A stretch of 64,000 nt of DNA from Pardosa pseudoannulata (Eukaryota; Arthropoda; Arachnida; Araneae; Lycosidae), in NCBI GenBank assembly GCA_032207245.1, contig CM063499.1, positions 87,071,199-87,135,198 of the forward strand, read 5' to 3'. A program made the translations under genes and the position numbers. This document shows positions 28,601 through 41,100 of this stretch, in pieces. The notes beneath the pieces are model-generated. The model made no database searches, was not told the origin of the DNA, and saw only the letters and a list, made by a program, of their open reading frames with translations. The number at the start of each line of letters is the position of its first letter. Positions within the stretch are counted from its first letter, which is position 1.

Positions 28601-31600
28601 TATTGGTACAGCATATGAAGGATATGTCAAAGTAAGTATTACCTCTTCATTTTTGGAATGATTAGAGATGGAAATGAAAGAAATTTTAATTTGATTGCAG
28701 TTTTTAATTTACTTTTTCTTCCTCATTGTATCAAAAATAAAATTGTCATATTTAATAAATGTTCTCCTGAACAAAATCTTGTTTTTATTGTATTTATTAC
28801 TTCCTCATTAACTTAGTCCATTAACTAGTTTGTGTTTGTTATATAAAAAAATGATGACATGTTGGATAATTCCCATCATGAACAGTAAACTAGTTTGATT
28901 CTAATTACTAGTTTCTCATCAACTTAGGGAAAGTTAAGTGTGATTGCCACTATGTACAATAACTAGTTTTAAACTGATTAATAACTCATTTATAGAATTT
29001 GGAATATTAAGTATGTTTGCTGCTATGTCTATTTTTTTAAAAAATATGAATTCTTTATTTCCAATTTATTTGTTGTATTGCAGAATAATACTGAAGGAAT
29101 TTTTTCATTAATTTATTATGAACAATAAACTAGTTTTATTTTAATTAATAGTTTTTATCAACCCAGTTTATTAACACATCGAGTGCGGGTACATTCTCAG
29201 CAGAATTGTACCAGGAGTGGGCATTTTGCGCATCAATTTAGTTATTCAGTTAAATTTCAATAGATAAAAAATTATTTCATTTTTTAATCAACTTTTTTAT
29301 ATTGAAATATATAAACAAACATATAAACAGAAATATATAAATAACAACCTTAAACAAAAAATATATATTTTTAGTGGATAAATTTATAATAGTATCTTAA
29401 ATATGAAAAATCAAATTGAAAGTAGTATATAGTTTTAATTTTTTCTTGTTCTGTGATTCTGCATCGACTGATATAAAAACTAGTTTCTATTTATCTAAAT
29501 TTTTCCAGAATCTATGTAGTAGACAAGAACATTCGGCTTTGTTTTCCTGTCTATACCGTTATTTTTGTACCCACAAACAAACCATGTTGTTACACTAACC
29601 CGTACTAGTAAGTAACCCACGCTCAAGTATGAATCGTTAGAAAATCTACTAGTACATGTATGTAGAAGTTTTAGATTGATTTATTAAAATATTCTTGATT
29701 TTTAGTAACAGAATATAAAAGTATAGTTTAGGATAACTTCAGCAATAAACAATAAATTAATTCCAAGCTAAATAATAATTCAACAAGCTGCATAATATTA
29801 CGTATGTTAGACATCGCATTTCTGAAATTTGATAGTTTTCCATTTCTAGTTTAACTGTTATATTACTACATATTGCCAGAGGAAATTTTAAAATACTTTA
29901 TTAACCAATCCTTTACAAACAGAACAAAATGATGCTGACAGATTTAAAATGATGTCATTTAGGAATTCTCTTATTGAAATTTTGTTATGGTAACTATACA
30001 TATGAGATTTTTTTTTTTTTAGCTGCAAATTAAAAGGTATTAACAAAAACATGTTCAAGCAACTAATTAAATTTCATTCTTTTAAGGTACCAAAACCTGG
30101 AGGTGTAAAGAAAGGATGGATGAGGCAGTTTGTTGTTGTCTGTGATTTTAAGCTATTTCTTTACGATTTGGCTCAGGATAAAAGTGCTCAACCATATGTC
30201 TGCGTTTCTCAGGTCTTAGACATGAGGTAATTATTTTGAAACAATTGTTCTAATTGAAAGTAGAAATAGCTGATAACATTATTAATATTTTGTGTTAAAG
30301 GATGTCAAATTGCTGAAAGCATTAAGTGTACCATAATTTTTTTTTGTTTCCTAATCAACCCCTTCCAATAAAATGATGAGTCTAGCTCGTCATTGGTTTT
30401 TCATTCCATACCGCACAATGACGAGCTACACTCGTCATGCGACTAAAGTTACTAAAGTTACTGATAAATATGATAATTAATTTAGTTTAAAATTTCTAGT
30501 GTACTGAATTTAGCAACACTTTTGTTACTTGTGGAAATCCCAGGTCACTATTACATATTATTTATTTAAAGTTTCTTGGTACAAGTCACTGCCAAATTGA
30601 TGAGTCAGAATAGAAGAAAACCTACTAAGAAATGCCGTGTGTGTGTTACAAGAATCAAATTAAAAGTGAGACTCCCTGGCTATGTAAACAATTCAGAATT
30701 CCTTTGCACTTTGTTTTGAAAAGTACCACTAGCGTGAAGAGTATTATCTTAATTTTACCGTTTCTGATACTTAACACTATGTAAAAAGTGGATTTTAATT
30801 AAGAATATGTAAGAATTGTAAAATAAAACAAGTTTTTTAAATAAAAAATAAATGCTTACTTCATGCACAGTTTTTCATTATTAAATCATACCGGAAGGGG
30901 TTAAAATGGCTAGTTAAAAAAAATTTTTTTTTTAGAAACTGTTAATATATTTTTTTAACTACCTAATTTTAAATACTCAATTAAAATATTTAAAATAAAT
31001 CGAGGTATATAACTTGAAAACCCACTTTGCCTAAAGTGGGATTTTTTTCATGTGGGTCCACTTTAGCAAAGTTTAATTTTTGGTCATCATATAAGGACAT
31101 ATAATTTTCATCCAGTTTTAATTTTATCTGTAGACTGGGAGAAGCTTTTAAAGAAAGTAACACAGTTTAGATTTGCTTACTTTCTAAAGTAAAAACTTTT
31201 TTTACTGACATTAGGATTAAAAAATATAAAATGATAATTGTGAAACATGAATATACCATCAAATTAATAAATATAAAGCTATAAAAAGGATCTATAAGTA
31301 AGTCTATTGAAATATTTGTTTAGATTTTTTATTTAAAAATACTTTATTTCAGGGACGAGGATTTTTCTGTCAACTCGGTGCTAGAATCTGATGTTATACA
31401 TGCCAATAGAAAAGATATCCCTTGTATATTTAGGGTATGTTACATAAATTTAATTTCTTTAAGATAGTCATAATTTCTTTAAAATACTATATATTATATT
31501 TTGGCTGATATTTTTAATTGAGCCTTTTTATGCAATATTTACTTCTTCAAAAATCTTATTAAAGTATTTTAAAATAGATTTTCTGTTGTTGTTGTTAATT

Positions 31601-32527
31601 ACACTTAAATACTGGAGAAAAGGTGTAATGATTGAATGTTTTTTATTGTGTAATCCCTATATATATCTTTAATCATTAGTAAGTTCATTAGTAAGTAGTA
31701 TCATCATTAGTAAGTATTTTAAAGTATTTTTTTGCTGTTGTTGTTAATTACACTTAAATACTGGAGAAAAGGTGTAATAATTAAATGTTTTTTATTGTGT
31801 AATCCCTATATATATCTTTAATCATTAGTAAGTTCATTAGTAAGTAGTATCATCATTAGTAAGTAGTATTTTAAAATATTTTTTTTAGTTGTTGTTAATT
31901 ACACTTATATACTGGAGAAACGGTGTAATAATTGAATGTTTTTTATTGTGCAATCGCTATATATATCTTTAATCATTAGTAAGTAGTATTTTAAAATATT
32001 TGTTGTCGTTGTTGTTATTGTTAATTACACTTAAATACTGGAGAAAAGGTGCAATAATTGAATGTTTTTTTATTGTGTAATCCCTATATATTTTATATAT
32101 ATATCTTTAATCATTAGTAAGTTCATTTGTCAAGTAGTATCATCGTTAGTAAGTAGTATTTTAAAATATTTTTTTTGTTGTTGTTAATTACACTTAAATA
32201 CTGGAGAAAAGGTGTAATAATTGAATGTTTTTTATTGTGTAATCCCTATATATATCTTTAGTCATTAGTAAGTTCATTAGTAAGTAGTATCATCATTAGT
32301 CAGTAGTATTTTAAATATTTGTTGTTGTTGTTGTTAATTACACTTAAATACTGGAGAAAAGGTGCAATAATTGAATGTTTTTTTTATTGTGTAATAACTA
32401 TATATATCTTTAATCATTAGTAAGTTCATTTGTAAGTAGTATTTTAAAATATTTTTTTTTGTTGTTGTTAATTACACTTAAATACTGGAGAAAAGGTGTA
32501 ATAATTGAATGTTTTTTATTGTGTAAG

Positions 32528-32565
<38 letters not shown>

Positions 32566-32854
32566 TTAATCATTAGTAAGTTCATTTGTAAGTAGTATCA
32601 TCGTTAGTAAGTAGTATTTTAAAATATTTTTGTTGTTGTTGTTAATTACACTTAAATACTGGAGAAAAGGTGTAATAATTGAATGTTTTTTATTGTGTAA
32701 TCCCTATATATATATTCTTTAATCATTAGTAAGTTCATTAGTAAGTAGTATCATCATTAGTCAGTAGTATTTTAAAATATTTTTTTTGTTGTTGTTAATT
32801 ACACTTAAATACTGGAGAAAAGGTGCAATAATTGAATGTTTTTTATTGTGTAAT

Positions 32855-32892
<38 letters not shown>

Positions 32893-35800
32893 TTAATCAT
32901 TAGTAAGTTCATTTGTAAGTAGTATCATCGTTAGTAAGTAGTATTTTAAAATATTAACAAAAACATGTTCAAGCAACTAATTAAATTTCATTTTTTTAAG
33001 GTACCAAAACCTGGAGGTGTAAAGAAAGGATGGATGAGGCAGTTTGTTGTTGTCTGTGATTTTAAGCTATTTCTTTACGATTTGGCTCAGGATAAAAGTG
33101 CTCAACCATATGTCTGCGTTTCTCAGGTCTTAGACATGAGGTAATTATTTTGAAATAATTGTACTAATTGAAAGTAGAAATAGCTGATAACATTAATATT
33201 TTGTGTTAAAGGATGTCAAGTTGCTGAAAGCATTAAGTGTACCATAATTTTTTTTTGTTTCCTAATTAACCCCTTCCGATAAAATGACGAGTCTAGCTCG
33301 TCATTGGTTTTTCATTCCATACCGCACAATGACGAGCTACACTCGTCATGCGACTAAAGTTACTGAAGTTACTGATAAATATGATAATTAATTTAGTTTA
33401 AAATTTCCAGTATACTGAATTTATTAACACTTTTGTTACTTGTGGAAATCCCAGGTCACTATTACATATTGTTTATTTAAAGTTTCTTGGTACAAGTCAC
33501 TGCCAAATTGATGAGTCAGAATAAAGGAAAACCTAAGAAATGCCGTGTGTGTTACAAGAATCAAATTAGAAGTGAGACTCCCTGACGATGTAAACAATTC
33601 AGAATTCCTTTGCACTTTGTTTTGAAAAGTACCACTAGCTTGAAGAGTATTATCTTAATTTTACCGTTTCTGATACTTAACACTATGTAAAAAGTGGATT
33701 TTAACTAAGAATATGTAAGAATTGTAAAATAAAAAATAAATGGTTACTTCACGCACAGTTCTTCATTATTAAATCGTACCAGATGGGGTTAAAATGGCTA
33801 GTTAAAAAAAATTTTTTTTTAGAAACTGTTAATATATTTTTTTAACTACCTAATTTTAAATACTCAATTAAAATATTTAAAATAAATAGAGGTATATAAC
33901 TTGAAAACCCACTTTGCCTAAAAGTGGGATTTTTTTCATGTGGGTCCACTTTAGCAAAGTTTAATTTTTGGTCATCATATAAGGACATATAATTTTCATC
34001 CAGTTTTAATTTTATCTGTAGACTGGGAGAAGCTTTTAAAGAAAGTAACACAATTTAGGTTTGCTTCTTTTAAAAATTAAAAACTTTTCTACTGACAAAA
34101 GGATAAAAAAATACAAAACATTAATTGTGAAGTACAAGAATATTATCAAATTAATAAATATAAAGCTGTAAGAAGAACCCATATGTTAGTCTATTGAAAT
34201 ATTTGCCTAGTTTTTTTTTTATTTAAAAATATTTTATTTCAGGGACGAGGATTTTTCTGTCAACTCGGTGCTAGAATCTGATGTTATACATGCCAATAGA
34301 AAAGATATCCCTTGTATATTTAGGGTATGTTACATAAATTTAATTTCTTTAAAATACTATGTATTATATTTTGGCTGATATTTTTAATTATCGAGCCTTT
34401 TTATGCAATATTTACTTCTTCAAAAATCTTATTAAAGTATTTTAAAATAGATTTTCTGTTGTTATTGTTAATTACACTTAAATACTGGAGAAAAGGTGTA
34501 ATAATTGAATGTTTTTTATTGTGTAATCCCTATATATATCTTTAATCATTAGTAAGTAGTATCATCATTAGTCAGTAGTATTTTAAAATATTTGTTGTTG
34601 TTGTTGTTGTTGTTAATTACACTTAAATACTGGAGAAAAGGTGTAATAATTGAATGTTTATTGTGTAATCCCTATATATATATCTTTAATCATTAGTAAG
34701 CAAAACAAAAAAAAAAATGTACCAGTTGCTAGGGGTAATAAATGTTATGTGTCTTATTATATTCATTGTTGGTCAATTAATAATATAAAATCAATTTGTG
34801 ATTTGCAAATACCACAGATCATATTCATCATGTTATTTGCTCTGAAATTTTGAATATTATGAGTAGAACCAAACAAGTCATGTATATATTTATGACTAGC
34901 CATATTGGCAGATATTTGAAATTGGTAATAAATAGAATATGATAGGGGTATATTACTGTTTTGAAAATTTTAAATATATTAATTTAGAAAATGTGGGCCA
35001 TCCTAATAAGTTATAAAAATGCACTAAGTTCATTTTTAACTCTTACAAGGAAAAGTCTCTCTTCATTTTCTGCTTTGAAGATAAATTTTAATCTGAAATT
35101 AAATGGTTTGGTTTGGTTTGGAGTGCTATGGTCTACTTTTTGGAACACGAGGGCTAATGAGACCGGGACCTACTGCTTAAAGCCGATTCAGAACGGCTAC
35201 GAACATCCATGCAATAATGGGACTCGAACCCACAAACTCCGGTTCTGAAGGCCAGCACCCTAACCATTCGGCCATCGTTCGGCTTGAAATTATATAACTC
35301 ACTAATTTCTAAGTTTAAGTACTCTTGGACCACTTTAAAAATAAAGAGTTTATTTAGTATAGATAGGTCAATTAACCCTTTCGTGGGCCATGGGAAGATT
35401 ACTTCCTACCTACACTATCTTATAAAATACACCTGTGGGAAGTGCAAAACCCATTATAATATATTGGTCTTATTATTGAAATGACAGGATTCCTGCTTTG
35501 GTTTTGCGCTGTCATCAATTATTTGATAGATTGAATAAAATTAGCAGCTCTGTTTTGAAAGTTTGGGAACGGAGAATGAGAAATAAATGGCCTACGAAAG
35601 GGTTAATGTCAAAAGTAGAATTTATTATAATTCAATTTTTTATTTTGACATTTTTTTTTTAGATTACCACATCAATGATGGATCCCCCAGGTTTAAAAAA
35701 TCAGACTCTTATGTTGGTTGACAGGGAAAGTGAAAAAAACAAATGGGTGGATGCCCTAACTGAGCTTCATCGAATTCTTCGTCGAAATAAACTGCCATCT

Positions 35801-38146
35801 CGAACAGTAAGAATATCATATTTTATTTGAATATCTCTCACTTGATCTGTGTGATTCATTATGTAATTAAGGTATTTATTTATTCTTTTTTTTTTTTCAG
35901 GTTTTTCAAGCCAAAGAAATTTTAGATAATACTATATCTGTTGTTAAAAATGCCTTATCTGCAGCAGTGATTGGTAAGTATCTTATTTCTAATTTATAAA
36001 TTAAATTTAAGCAAAAGCCTTATAAAGAGGTTAATTATGCAACTAATAATTCATCTTGCATCTAACCGTTAAGTAAACTAAAACAAAATATATGCCTTGT
36101 TTAAAATCAGAATATAATCACTCCTTCTTAGAAATAGGCAGTTATAGATTTGAGACTGTAAAGCAGTTTATATACCTAGGTTCGGAAATTAATACACAAA
36201 ATAATATATCTGTTGAAATTCATAGCAGAACTACTGCTGTTAATCGATGTTTTTTTGGATTAAAGAAATATTTAAAGTCTAAGTACATTAAAAGATTGAC
36301 TAAAATAATAATGTATAAATGCTTAATTAGACCTGTTTTGACTTACTCAGCTGAAACCTGGGCATTGACAGAAAGAGACAAGGAAACCCTAGCAGTTTTT
36401 NNNNNNNNNNNNNNNNNNNNNNNNNNNNNNNNNNNNNNNNNNNNNNNNNNNNNNNNNNNNNNNNNNNNNNNNNNNNNNNNNNNNNNNNNNNNNNNNNNNN
36501 AACTATGTATTTTGCATTGCTCTTAAGAGACAGGTAAGTTTCTTTTTAACCTCACTTCATAAAAATTTCACCATAATTGTAAATAATGTTTCAAAATAAG
36601 CAAATTGCTAATTTTAGGTTAAACTCAAAAAGCCTCGAGTCACAAAATTCTGGGCTTTTTATACCTGGGGGTCAGTTAAGGTCCCACCAACTGATTTTTT
36701 TTTTTTTTTTTTTTTTTTCAGTTAAGATCCCAGTTATTTGAGAACTCCAGCTAACGTTACAGTTAGTTTTTTTAGCTGAATCCTCATTCGCTGGCTGTCC
36801 CATTTCTGGAAACTCGGTGCAATCCTAGTACCGAGTTCTAAGTAGGAAGCAATCTTAGCAAAAAGATCTGTATATACACAAGTAGACATACGAGTATGTT
36901 TTATTAACACACTAACTAATAAAACAACAATTACATAGTACAGTTAAAATAAAGCAGTTAGAAATACAGTTAAGTTATGTCTGTACTATTTACACAAATT
37001 CAGTTCTTGATCATTGAGATTTGTTATATATATTTATTTAAAACAAAGTACTTAATTAAACTAAATTTAATCAGGAGAAATAAGAAAAAATAAAGGTACA
37101 ACTTACTAATTTTATTTACACAACAAATGCAATTAATAATATTACTAGTATTTTATTAGCTTTGATGTGCTATGAGCTTCTTTTTACAAATTGAGAGCTA
37201 ATGAGACTGGGACCTACTGCTTAAAGCAGATTCCGAGCTGCTACGACAACCATGCCACAGATGGATTTGAACCCATGAACTTGGATACCAAAGATCAGTG
37301 CACTAACCATTTGGCCATTGTTCGGCTACCAGTATTTGATTCACCTGTTTATTATATTAGTGTATTAATATAATGAAGCTTTTGAAGCAGTGCCTTTGGA
37401 TTATTTGTTTATTAAATCTTAATGTTAGCATGGATGTTTCTATCTTTTCAAAATCAAATTTAACCATAGGTTCTAGTTCAATTAGCTTTCATGCAGAAAA
37501 AAATTAATCACAGTACCCCAAACTAAGCTAAACTAAACCAAAATTTTATGTATTTCTTATATCACTATTAGCTGAAAAATTTATTTTCCTTAAATATACT
37601 GTTAAAACTAGAATATAACTACTTAATTCGATAGTTGAAAAGATTGGTTTTCTGTGTGTAGAAGAATACTAAATGCATTTTTTTATCCTATGGTTTGTTT
37701 CCTGCATTCATGGCTTATACAAATTTATATAATAGAGCATATATAGAATTTAGTTTTTAGCTTTCTTAAAATATATTATATGCATTTTTTAGTGCAATTA
37801 CTTTGTGTTATAGCACAACAAATGAAGGAACAATCCCTTGATGTACAAAAAAGCATAATAGTTCAATATGTGCACTGTTATTTTATTGTTTATATGTAGG
37901 AAAAATAAGAATATCATATCTCTTACCTGCAGGAATAAAAGAATGAAGACTTACCCATTTATATCTTTAATGATTTAAAAATACGAATATTGATTTATGC
38001 ATAAATGATTTTACTAAAGAAAATCTAGTTAAAAAAATAGATAATGTAATTAACAATAATTGTTTTTTAACCCTTTAGTGGGCAGTGGTTTCACAGTGAA
38101 ACCTCTTGTTAAAAATTTATTTCTCTAATTTTTAGAGAAGTATGGT

Positions 38147-38177
<31 letters not shown>

Positions 38178-41100
38178 TTTTTGTAATTTTGACATTTTAA
38201 ACTTACAATAGATGATAGTACTGCATTCAATTTAATCTTTCTTTTAAAATATATGTATTTATATATGATGTACCTGGAAAGTTAGTAATTAGATATTTTA
38301 ACACTTATGACTCCAAACAAAAATATCGATTTAAACAACACTTATAATCTGTTGAACTGTTTATTTATTTTACTTTTTTAAGAACACTTATTGTTCTTCC
38401 AATGTAATTAAAATTTGAAAAAGTATTGTGTTCAAGGGGATGAGTTTGTCAGTTAACCAACCTCAATACCTCTATGGTGCCCTCTAAGGCAAACTGCTCT
38501 AAGGATTGTAAAATGAAAAAAAAAATTGCATTTATAAGGTTCATAGATAATATTTATAAACTTATTTCATTAAATTATGAAGAATTTATGTGGATGACCT
38601 TTAAAGGGTTAAGGAATAGTCTTAAACCACTTTATGTATAATTGGTTTTCAAAATCTGTTTCCTTTGTTTTACTTTTATTTGCTACATTTGTGTATGCTT
38701 ATTTAAAGTTGGATTGAAAATATATAGTTAAATAGTTTTAAGATTTTTTTTTAATCCTCTGCCTGTCAAACCCACATATAATAATACATGGACTCATTCA
38801 ATATTGCTCTTGTTGATTAAAACCCTTTCCTGGCACAGTGTGTTCAGTGCAGACACACCAAAAACATATACTCTTTAGATATTGAAAATAATTCATAAAT
38901 GTTTCAAAAACCACTCTAAAGGCTTTTTTTAACCTTTCTTTTATATAATAGATGGTAGCACTTTACCAGCCTATCAATAATTTTGGAATATATATGGTTC
39001 TTTAAAACACTGATTTTTCAAAGACACATTTGAATTTTTTTTTTTTAAATAAAAAATAGTGCAAAAACAAAATCTGTGTTATTTTGTTTATCCTATATTA
39101 ATCTGTCTATTCTGTATTACTTTTGTTTTTTTACATGAAAATCGTGTTTGTTGTAAATAAGTGGTGTGTTCAGAGCGGACACACTGTGCCAATAAAGTCC
39201 TGGCTGAAGACTGAGTCACAGAATTCCGATCTCATATTTCTCTCGCAGTGGAGGCTACGAGCCTATCTGTGTTTACATTTTCTGCTTTTACTTAGTATTT
39301 TTAGTTAGTTAGAAATGATGTATTCCTAAATAAGTAGTTGTAATAATGAAAGTTGAATATATAACTGTTGAGGTACTATTTGTTTACTTCCCACAGGTTG
39401 TGCTGTATGATATTAATCGAACAAAAAGTCGTCATCACAAGCGTCGAGATATTTCTCTGCCAACTTCTGCTCAGTGCCTCAATGTGATGGGGGATAGACT
39501 GTGTATAGGCTTTCCTTCATCATTTTTCATTTATTCATTATGGGAAGATACTCCTCCATTTTGTAAGTCATTTATGTGTCTTTTTTAATGTATAATTTTA
39601 AAAATTTAATTCAATTTTTAAAACTGTAACCTTAATCTATATTACTAACCACTTAGCAAGTTTGCCCATATATTTAACTGGTAACAATTTGTGTGAAGTT
39701 TAATTTGTTGTATGTGTTGAAATCTGCAGATTTTTTAATCATGTTTCTAATTATCACATGTAATTCATTATATTTTGCTTTTTTATGCAAAGATTGTGTT
39801 ATGAATATGTTGAACAACCAGTTAAGTTTTTTTCTATTCGTGTATAAGCTTTACGTTTAACATTTGTATTACATAAAGAACATAAATGTATGGCAATCCA
39901 GTTCTATTTTGCTTGTCTTGCAGCCTTTCCAAAGAATTACAATAATTACAATTAATTGTGCTACTTGTTCAGTTGCTTCATACAGAAAAGACAAACTTGG
40001 TTCACTTCCATTCATATTCAGCTAATGTAGTATTGTTCTACTAAACATTCAACTAAAATTACTATATAGAATATAGCTACTATAAAAATGCATGGTATTT
40101 AATTGGCAATTGGTTGTAATAAACTATAGGGTAAGGAAAACAAATATATATTTTGAAAAAAATTAAATCTGGTATGTTTATGGGTTATCCAGTATGTGCA
40201 CACAAATTGTACCACACTCTTTGTGATTGGCAAATTAAATTTTAATTTTATTTTGCAGAAATTTTCCCCAATATGTCTTATAGAATGAATGTGTGTGTGT
40301 GTATATATATATATATTTACATATAATTATTATCGTTATTATTTTAATTAAAGCAAAAATATACCAGTTAATTAGCTATAAAATAGTTCCATATTGTTTA
40401 TTTTTGTAAAAGTAACCAAGTAAACACTTTCGTTATATTGTTGAATTTTTTTTTAAATGCAAAAATATTTTTTACAGGTTTGGTAAATACAGAAAGTGCA
40501 GCTTTATCTTATCTTTGCCACAATCCTATGGATGCTTTGACTGCAGTTAATCTTCCAAACAACGAATTTCTTCTAGTTTTTAGTTGTAAGTTTAGCTTAA
40601 AGTTTCTTTATATGCAAATATATTTTTCTTTGGAGTTAAACAGTGCAACATCTAATATTTTATTTGAAATATAACTGATTTGAATAATTTTATACATTAA
40701 AAGACAGTGGTTTGCAAAGTATGAACCTTGGTATCTGGATGGAGTCTTAACTTCCTCATATACAGTGGTGTGCAACACTTAAGCAACAGGTGGGGTTTTT
40801 GCCCTAACCTGCTGTTGAGGAGCTACTGGAAAGTGAAGATATCACTCGAATGGATTGCCCAGCATACTCTTCTGGTGCAAATCCCATCAAACATGTGCAG
40901 GATGCTTTGGGGAGATGCATTGTAGCATGCTTATATCCTCCAGAGAACACCCAACAATTCAAACAGATGCTGATTGTGGAATGGGCACTTCTATCGCAAG
41001 AAATGTTTATCAGCCCAGGAGGGTTTAGACAGAATAAATATGAAAGCAGGCATTTAGCAGAATCAAACATAAAAAATAAATACTGTTTATTCAGTATTAA

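Larger units (their letters stand above)
30038..32951. repeat. tandem segmental duplication, unit 1
   Basis: Homology with unit 2 starts at tattaacaaaaac (30038 versus 32952). The unit covers two PH exons, a MITE and an intronic minisatellite. Exons are identical; introns differ by scattered substitutions and small indels. Offset is 2914 at the first exon and 2890 at the second. Confidence 0.93.
32952..34700. repeat. tandem segmental duplication, unit 2
   Basis: Copy of 30038-32951 up to and including two minisatellite units (about 34440-34700), after which similarity stops. The left edge lies inside a minisatellite unit. Confidence 0.92.

Noticed and set aside
31562..32951. CRISPR-like array
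   Set aside because: Units are long, lack unique spacers and are a eukaryotic intronic minisatellite.
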